Source of the DNA: Thiobacillus sp.
Lineage (GTDB): Bacteria > Pseudomonadota > Gammaproteobacteria > Burkholderiales > Thiobacillaceae
Length of the DNA stretch: 5,257 nt
Reading direction: 5' to 3'
Assembly: GCF_024708915.1 (NCBI RefSeq)
Contig: NZ_JANJXQ010000184.1
Coordinates: forward strand, 1-5,257
Shown: positions 1 through 5,257 of the stretch, piece after piece
Layout: each line of letters begins with the position of its first letter
How positions within the stretch are numbered: position 1 is the stretch's first letter
The notes under the pieces: generated by a model
Databases searched by the model: none
Told to the model about the DNA's origin: nothing
Seen by the model: only the letters and a program-made list of their open reading frames with translations
Position numbers and translations under genes: made by a program

Positions 1-1157
1 GGAACGAGCGGCTGGCACGCGGTCCCGCGCCGGTTTGCGGGGCGCTGTGGATTAATGCGGTGTCGGTCGGCGAGATGCGCGCCGCGCAGCCGCTGGTCGC
101 CGCCCTGCGCGCCGCGCATCCGGATGCCCCCGTGCTGCTCACCTGCATGACGCCGACCGGACGCGCCACCGCCGAAGCGCTGTACGGCAGCTTCGCGCAC
201 ATCGTCTACCTGCCCTACGACTACGCCTGGCTGGTGCGGCGCTTCCTGCGCCGCGTGCAGCCGCGTGCCGGCATCCTGATGGAGACCGAGCTGTGGCCTA
301 ACCTGATCGATGCCGCGGCGCGCCAGAGGATTCCCATGGTGCTGGCGAACGCGCGGCTGTCGGCACGCTCGGCGCGCGGCTACGCGCGGCTGCCTGCGCT
401 GACGCGGGCGTGCCTCGCGCGCATCGCCACCGTCGCCGCGCAGAGCGAGGCCGACGCCGCGCGCCTGCTCGAGCTGGGCGCCGCGTCGGCGCACGTCACC
501 GGCAATCTCAAGTTCGACATCACGCCGCCGCCTGCGCTGCTCGAACGCGGCGCGGCCTGGAAGGCGCAATGGGGACAGCGTCCGGTGCTGCTGGCGGCAA
601 GCACGCGCGAAGGCGAGGAGGCGCCGCTGCTGCGCGCGTTCGCCGAAGCCGCGCCGGCCGCGGTGCTGCTGGTTCTGGTGCCGCGCCATCCGCAGCGTTT
701 CGACGCGGTGGCCGGGTTGATCGAAGCGGCGGGACTGGCATGTCAGCGGCGTAGCGCACTGGACGGGGCGCAACTGCACGCCGGCACGCGGGTGCTGCTG
801 GGCGACAGCCTCGGCGAGCTGTTCGCGTATTACGCCGCGTGCGACGTCGCCTTCGTCGGCGGCAGCCTGTTGCCGCTGGGCGGGCAGAACCTGATCGAGG
901 CGGCGAGCGTGGGGCGGCCGGTGCTGGTGGGGCCGCACACTTTCAACTTCGAGGAGGCGACGCGGCGGGCGATCGAGGCGGGCGCGGCGCTGCGGGTGAG
1001 CGAGGCGGGCGATATGCTGGAGAAGGCGCTGCAGCTGCTGAACGATGATGCGGCGCGTGCCCGCATGGGTGCGGCCGGACTGGCGTTTGCCGCGCGCCAT
1101 CGCGGCGCGGCGGCGCGGGTGGCGGAGCTGGTTGCGCCGCTGCTGAGGGCCCGCTGA
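1..1157 (+). CDS. waaA: 3-deoxy-D-manno-octulosonic acid (Kdo) transferase, 5'-truncated
   Basis: WaaA (KdtA) transfers Kdo from CMP-Kdo to lipid IVA at the cytoplasmic face of the inner membrane, the first inner-core step of LPS assembly. The frame is open from base 3 to the TGA at 1155-1157, giving 384 visible residues. Family landmarks are in order: SVGE at visible residues 21-24, whose Glu corresponds to the catalytic base of the Aquifex enzyme; METELWPNL (93-101); GNLKFD (167-172); VPRHP (226-230); GGSLLPLGGQNLIE (286-299); and GPHTFNF (310-316). The family is usually about 420-430 residues, so roughly 40 N-terminal residues, including the membrane anchor, lie outside the window. An in-frame GTG at 60 is not the start: the codons before it already encode the conserved ALWINAV stretch leading into SVGE. 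One oddity is Asn where E. coli and Aquifex have His shortly before SVGE. The gene converges on tolC, 48 bases away. Confidence 0.96.
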   Translation, partial: NERLARGPAPVCGALWINAVSVGEMRAAQPLVAALRAAHPDAPVLLTCMTPTGRATAEALYGSFAHIVYLPYDYAWLVRRFLRRVQPRAGILMETELWPNLIDAAARQRIPMVLANARLSARSARGYARLPALTRACLARIATVAAQSEADAARLLELGAASAHVTGNLKFDITPPPALLERGAAWKAQWGQRPVLLAASTREGEEAPLLRAFAEAAPAAVLLVLVPRHPQRFDAVAGLIEAAGLACQRRSALDGAQLHAGTRVLLGDSLGELFAYYAACDVAFVGGSLLPLGGQNLIEAASVGRPVLVGPHTFNFEEATRRAIEAGAALRVSEAGDMLEKALQLLNDDAARARMGAAGLAFAARHRGAAARVAELVAPLLRAR

Positions 1158-1165
1158 TCGCAAGC

Positions 1166-1180
1166 GGCCCGGGGCGGGCC
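1166..1180. terminator. weak GC hairpin between convergent waaA and tolC
   Basis: GGCCCG (1166-1171) can pair with CGGGCC (1175-1180) around a GGG loop. It lies between the waaA stop and the tolC stop, where a bidirectional terminator would be expected. No T-run follows on either strand, so it does not meet the usual intrinsic-terminator pattern and may simply reflect high GC. The 9-mer AGCGGCCCG occurs at 1163-1171 and again at 1196-1204, giving alternative pairings. Confidence 0.22.
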
Positions 1181-1205
1181 TCCGGCAGGGGCGAGAGCGG
1201 CCCGC

Positions 1206-2519
1206 TTATTGCGGCGTCGCGGGTTTCAGGTGGCGGTCGATTTCAGCCAGGTCAGCCGGGCCGAGGCTGCCGGCGGCGGCCTTGAGCGACAGCCCGGACA
1301 GCAGGTAGGCATAGCGTGCGCCGGCGAGGTCGCGGCGCGCGGACAGCACCTGCTGCTCGGCGTTGAGCACGTCGAGGTTGGTGCGCACGCCGACCTGCAG
1401 GCCGAGCTTGGTGGATTCGAGCTGCGCCTTGCTGGAGGTGAGCGCCTGTTCCAGCGCCTGCACGCGGGCGACGCCGCTGCTGACGTTGAGCCAGGCCTGG
1501 CGGGCCTGCAGACTGGCCTCGCGGGTGGCGTTTTCCAGATCCTGGCGCGCCTTTTCCTGGTTGGCGACGGCTTCGCGCACGCGCGAACTGGTCAGCCCGC
1601 CCTGGTAGATCGGCAGGTTGAGTTCCAGCCCGATGCTGGCGATGCGGGTGTCCACCTGCGTGGTGCCGAAATTCTGGTTGTTGTTGACGGTGTAGCCGGC
1701 CACTGCATCGAGCGTGGGGTAGTGGCCGGCGCGGTTGCGTTCGACTTCCTGGTCGGCGATGGCCTTGGCGATGCGCTGGATCTCGGCCTGCAGGTTGCCG
1801 TCGGCGGCGCGCGCGGCCCATTCGTCGATGTTGCCGGATTCGGCCTTCAACTGCGCCGGCTCGATCAGCGCGTCGAGCGCGCCGGCCGGCTTGCCGACCA
1901 GCTTTTCCAGCGTGCGCAGGCGGATGTCGAGGCTGTTCTGTTCGGCGATTTCCTGCGCCACCGCGAGGTCGTAGCGTGCCTGCGCTTCGTGGGTGTCGGT
2001 GATGGTGGCGGTGCCGACTTCGAAGTTGCGTTTGGCGGCGGCCAGCTGTTCGGCGATGGCGGCCTTTTGCGCATTGATGAAGTCGATGTTGTCCTGCGAT
2101 TGCAGCACGTCGAAATAGGCCTGCGCGATGCGCAGGATCAGATCCTGCTCGGCCACCTGGAACTGCATCCCGGCGATTTTCACCTGCCCCTTGGACTGTT
2201 CGTACAGCACCTGGTTCTGCCGGCGGAACAGCGGCTGCGCGGCGTTGACCGACAGGCCGTTGGAGGCGAAGTCGGCGTCGCCGCCGCTAAGGCTGGAATC
2301 CACATTGTTGTAGCGCAGGTTGCCGCCCAGGTTGACGTTGGGCAGCAGGCCGGCGCGGCCCTGCGCGGCCTTTTCCTGGCCGGCCAGCCAGGCGGCGCGG
2401 GCGGCGGCGTATTGGGCGTCGTAGGCCTGCGCGTCGCGGAAGACGTCGGACAGGTTCGCTGCGTGGGCGGCGGGCGCCAGTGCCAGCGTCAGGGCAAGAA
2501 ACAGGGGCTTGAATTGCAT
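1206..2519 (-). CDS. tolC: TolC-family outer-membrane efflux/type I secretion channel protein
   Basis: This is an outer-membrane factor that forms the trimeric exit duct for tripartite efflux pumps or type I secretion. The start is taken at the ATG at 2517-2519, because the protein then begins with a textbook signal peptide (MQFKPLFLALTLALAPAAHA, cleavage likely after AHA at residue 20). An upstream in-frame ATG at 2585 would bury that signal behind 22 residues and overlap the rhodanese gene. The 437 residues contain two homologous OEP halves (roughly 23-215 and 230-415). Typical elements are AQPLFRR (94-100), NFEVGTATITDTHEAQARYD (165-184), GHYPTLDAVAGY (265-276), LNLPIYQGG (300-308), and a closing heptad-like helix containing VGVRTNLDVLNAEQQ (377-391). 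There is no lipobox Cys, so it resembles TolC rather than lipoylated NodT/OprM factors. It is the last gene of a three-gene unit, 26 bases after the rhodanese. Its ribosome site is weak (GGA six bases before ATG). The partner pump is not in the window, so the substrate is unknown. Confidence 0.93.
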   Translation of the reverse strand: MQFKPLFLALTLALAPAAHAANLSDVFRDAQAYDAQYAAARAAWLAGQEKAAQGRAGLLPNVNLGGNLRYNNVDSSLSGGDADFASNGLSVNAAQPLFRRQNQVLYEQSKGQVKIAGMQFQVAEQDLILRIAQAYFDVLQSQDNIDFINAQKAAIAEQLAAAKRNFEVGTATITDTHEAQARYDLAVAQEIAEQNSLDIRLRTLEKLVGKPAGALDALIEPAQLKAESGNIDEWAARAADGNLQAEIQRIAKAIADQEVERNRAGHYPTLDAVAGYTVNNNQNFGTTQVDTRIASIGLELNLPIYQGGLTSSRVREAVANQEKARQDLENATREASLQARQAWLNVSSGVARVQALEQALTSSKAQLESTKLGLQVGVRTNLDVLNAEQQVLSARRDLAGARYAYLLSGLSLKAAAGSLGPADLAEIDRHLKPATPQ

Positions 2520-2545
2520 GATGGATCCAGTTCTTGTATCGGGAG

Positions 2546-2863
2546 TCAGTAGCGCGGCATGGCCGGATCGACCTCGTCGGCCCAAGCGGCCACGCCGCCC
2601 GACAGGTTGACCACGTCGCCGAAACCCAGTGTCTCCAGATAGCGGGCGGCATGATAGCTGCGCACGCCATGATGGCAGATGACCACGGTTTCGGCGTCTT
2701 TATCCAGTTCATGCAGGCGCGCGGGCAGTTCGCGCATCGGGATCAGGATGGCGTCGGGCAGATGGCAGAGATTCCATTCCCACGGCTCGCGCACGTCGAG
2801 CAGCACCGGCGCGTGTCCGGTCTGCAGCTGGGCGGCGAGTTCGGCGGGGCGCAACTGGCGCAT
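2546..2863 (-). CDS. single-domain rhodanese-like sulfurtransferase
   Basis: This is a 105-residue protein, the size of a single rhodanese domain such as GlpE (about 108 residues). The N-terminal LLDVREPWEW (21-30) is the usual CH2A-like segment. The active-site loop is C63-H-H-G-V-R68 within VVICHHGVRSYHAARYLE, with the Cys that would carry the persulfide. The C-terminal VVNLSGGVAAW (84-94) is also typical. All of this supports a catalytically competent cytoplasmic sulfurtransferase; there is no signal peptide or membrane segment. The acceptor is unknown. The ATG lies three bases after the TGA of the upstream pcm-like gene, with no recognisable Shine-Dalgarno before it, so translational coupling is likely. 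The tolC gene follows 26 bases downstream. A role in supplying sulfur for thiamine is tempting because thiC is next door, but thiC is divergently transcribed and ThiC itself needs no sulfur transfer, so I do not infer it. Confidence 0.92.
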   Translation of the reverse strand: MRQLRPAELAAQLQTGHAPVLLDVREPWEWNLCHLPDAILIPMRELPARLHELDKDAETVVICHHGVRSYHAARYLETLGFGDVVNLSGGVAAWADEVDPAMPRY

Positions 2864-2866
2864 GGC

Positions 2867-3520
2867 TCAGAATACGAATGCGGCCGGATGCAGCGCATTT
2901 TGCAGGGGCGCCACGCAGGTTTCGAACAGGGTCACGCTGCGGGTGGCGCCGGGCGCAGTGCAGGTGACGAGCTGCGCTTCCATGACGGGCGCCTCCCCGA
3001 CAATCGCGAACAGCCGCCCGCCCACCCGGAGGCGGCGGCGGAAGGCGTCCGCCAGCAGCGGAGTCGAGCCGGTCAGCACGATCACGTCGAAACCGGCTTC
3101 GTCGGGCCAGTCGCGGGCGGCGTCGCCAGTGTGCAGCGTCACGTTGCCGAAGCCATGCGCGTGCAGCTTCTGCGTCGCTGCGGCGGTGAATTCCGGCACG
3201 ATGTCGACCGACACCACCGCGGCGGCTTCGGCCGCCAGCAGGGCGGTGAGATAGCCGCTGCCGGTGCCGATTTCCAGCACGCGGTCGGTGGCGCGGATCG
3301 CCAGTTCCTGGATGGCGCGCGCTTCCAGCTTGGGCGTCCACATCGCCTGGCCGTGGCCAAGCGGAATTTCCATGTCGACGAAGGCCAGTGCACGGTGCGC
3401 CTGCGGCACGAAATCCTCGCGGCGCACCTTGAACAAGAGGTCGAGCACATCCTGATCCAGTACATCCCAGGGGCGGATCTGCTGTTCCACCATGTTGTAG
3501 CGCGCCTGTTCCATGTCCAT
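2867..3520 (-). CDS. protein-L-isoaspartate O-methyltransferase-like (Pcm-family) SAM methyltransferase
   Basis: This is a 217-residue class I SAM-dependent methyltransferase of the PCMT family. Motif I is VLEIGTGSGYLTALLA (81-96), followed by the acidic motif VVSVDIV (102-108), a TGDA turn (131-134) and FDVIVLTGS (144-152). The N-terminus (MVEQQIRPWDVLDQDVLDLL, 10-29) and IPLGHGQ (52-58) are PCMT-like. True repair enzymes continue after GQ or its equivalent with T-I-S and a Pro; here the segment is GQAMWTPKLEA, so the conserved Thr/Ser substrate-site residues are not present in that form. The repair activity implied by the family name is therefore uncertain, and I give no gene symbol. The first ATG (3520) is preferred because AAGGG lies six bases upstream; the Met at 3514 is the alternative. 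It is the first gene of the unit with rhodanese and tolC and is divergent from thiC. Confidence 0.88.
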   Translation of the reverse strand: MDMEQARYNMVEQQIRPWDVLDQDVLDLLFKVRREDFVPQAHRALAFVDMEIPLGHGQAMWTPKLEARAIQELAIRATDRVLEIGTGSGYLTALLAAEAAAVVSVDIVPEFTAAATQKLHAHGFGNVTLHTGDAARDWPDEAGFDVIVLTGSTPLLADAFRRRLRVGGRLFAIVGEAPVMEAQLVTCTAPGATRSVTLFETCVAPLQNALHPAAFVF

Positions 3521-3526
3521 GCGGTG

Positions 3527-3531
3527 CCCTT
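3527..3531 (-). promoter_or_regulatory. ribosome binding site of the pcm-like gene
   Basis: On the minus strand AAGGG sits six bases before the ATG at 3520. It would be twelve bases from the alternative in-frame ATG at 3514, so it decides the start in favour of 3520. Confidence 0.55.
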
Positions 3532-3561
3532 GAATATCAATAAGTTAGATGGGGTATTGCC

Positions 3562-3590
3562 TTGCAATTATTCCACATTTCGGCTACCTT
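3562..3590 (+). promoter_or_regulatory. candidate sigma-70-type promoter for thiC
   Basis: TTGCAA (3562-3567) and TACCTT (3585-3590) are separated by 17 bases. The -35 matches four of six and the -10 three of six consensus positions. The predicted start, near 3597, falls immediately before the TPP aptamer, which is where a riboswitch transcript should begin. It overlaps the minus-strand candidate promoter, so the two directions would compete for polymerase. The position is more convincing than the sequence match. Confidence 0.38.
3567..3575 (-). promoter_or_regulatory. candidate extended -10 promoter for pcm-like/rhodanese/tolC unit
   Basis: Read on the minus strand the sequence is TGG followed by AATAAT, a TGn extended -10 with five of six matches to TATAAT. 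The best upstream -35-like hexamer (TTCAAG) is poor and only 15 bases away, which is tolerable for an extended -10. Transcription would start near 3560, leaving a leader of about 40 bases before the ATG at 3520. The region is locally AT-rich in an otherwise GC-rich window. This is pattern matching only. Confidence 0.35.
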
Positions 3591-3599
3591 GAACCGCTT

Positions 3600-3680
3600 G
3601 CCAGGGGTCTCCAGTCGGCGGTTGCACCGGCTGGAGTGAGATATACCCTTCGAACCTGATGCGGTTGAGACCGCCGTAGG

Positions 3681-3685
<5 letters not shown>
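3600..3685 (+). promoter_or_regulatory. TPP riboswitch aptamer (THI box)
   Basis: The conserved THI-box core is present in order. GGGT (3605-3608) pairs with ACCC (3645-3648) as P2. A 10-bp P3 joins 3609-3618 to 3627-3636 (one G-U pair, 8-base loop). TGAGA (3637-3641) is the pyrimidine-binding motif, followed by ACCTGAT (3654-3660). P5 is GCGGT/ACCGC (3661-3665, 3670-3674) around TGAG, and CGTAGGGA (3675-3682) closes the pyrophosphate side. P1 appears short: GCC (3600-3602) with GGC (3683-3685) is the best pairing I see. Thiamine pyrophosphate binding would repress the downstream thiC, the usual THI-box target. No classical hairpin-plus-T-run terminator follows the aptamer directly, so control is more likely translational or through the repeat hairpins that follow. 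Confidence 0.95.

Positions 3686-5257
<1,572 letters not shown>

Noticed and set aside
60..62. GTG as the start of waaA
   Set aside because: The upstream in-frame codons encode the conserved ALWINAV segment of WaaA, so the gene simply enters from outside the window.
1263..1935. Additional GAGGCTG words at 1263 and 1929
   Set aside because: They lie inside tolC, have no matching CAGCCTC arm nearby and are expected by chance in GC-rich coding sequence, so they are not extra copies of the leader repeat.
1209..2552. A 447-codon open frame on the plus strand opposite tolC
   Set aside because: It is a shadow of the TolC gene: the minus-strand product has a signal peptide and both OEP halves, while this frame gives a low-complexity Gly/Val/Ala/Leu product.
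2534..3592. A 352-codon plus-strand open frame spanning the rhodanese and pcm-like genes
   Set aside because: It crosses two well-supported minus-strand genes and their junction, and its translation resembles no family I know.

Overview
The window looks like chromosomal DNA from a high-GC Gram-negative proteobacterium. LPS biosynthesis (WaaA), a TolC-type outer-membrane channel and a TPP-riboswitch-controlled thiC all occur together. From memory, the order thiC / pcm-like / rhodanese / tolC / waaA is typical of Betaproteobacteria. I cannot name a genus from the sequence alone, and I see no sign of a mobile element, phage, CRISPR array, tRNA or rRNA.

Layout: (1) 1-1157, plus strand: waaA (Kdo transferase), missing its N-terminus at the window edge. 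(2) 1158-1205: a short, GC-rich, convergent intergenic stretch with a weak hairpin. (3) 3520 down to 1206, minus strand: a compact three-gene unit, in transcription order a Pcm-like methyltransferase, a single-domain rhodanese and a TolC-family outer-membrane protein, with gaps of 3 and 26 bases. (4) 3521-3820: a 300-base divergent regulatory region. It holds candidate promoters for both directions, a clear TPP (THI-box) aptamer at about 3600-3685, and then four hairpin repeats at 33-35-base spacing that fill the space up to the thiC ribosome binding site. (5) 3821-5257, plus strand: thiC, running off the right edge with about three quarters of the protein visible.

How the parts work together: thiC makes the pyrimidine half of thiamine and is expected to be switched off by TPP through its leader. 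The minus-strand unit and waaA concern the cell envelope (export channel, lipid A-Kdo assembly). The roles of the Pcm-like protein and the rhodanese in that unit are not evident from sequence.

The most unusual part is the thiC leader. The first hairpin repeat overlaps the 3' end of the aptamer, so the two cannot fold fully together. The repeat arms are almost identical, so each 3' arm could pair with its own 5' arm or with that of the next repeat. The last 3' arm is complementary to the thiC Shine-Dalgarno sequence. This suggests a testable hairpin-relay expression platform. It could equally be an incidental amplification of a small palindromic repeat.
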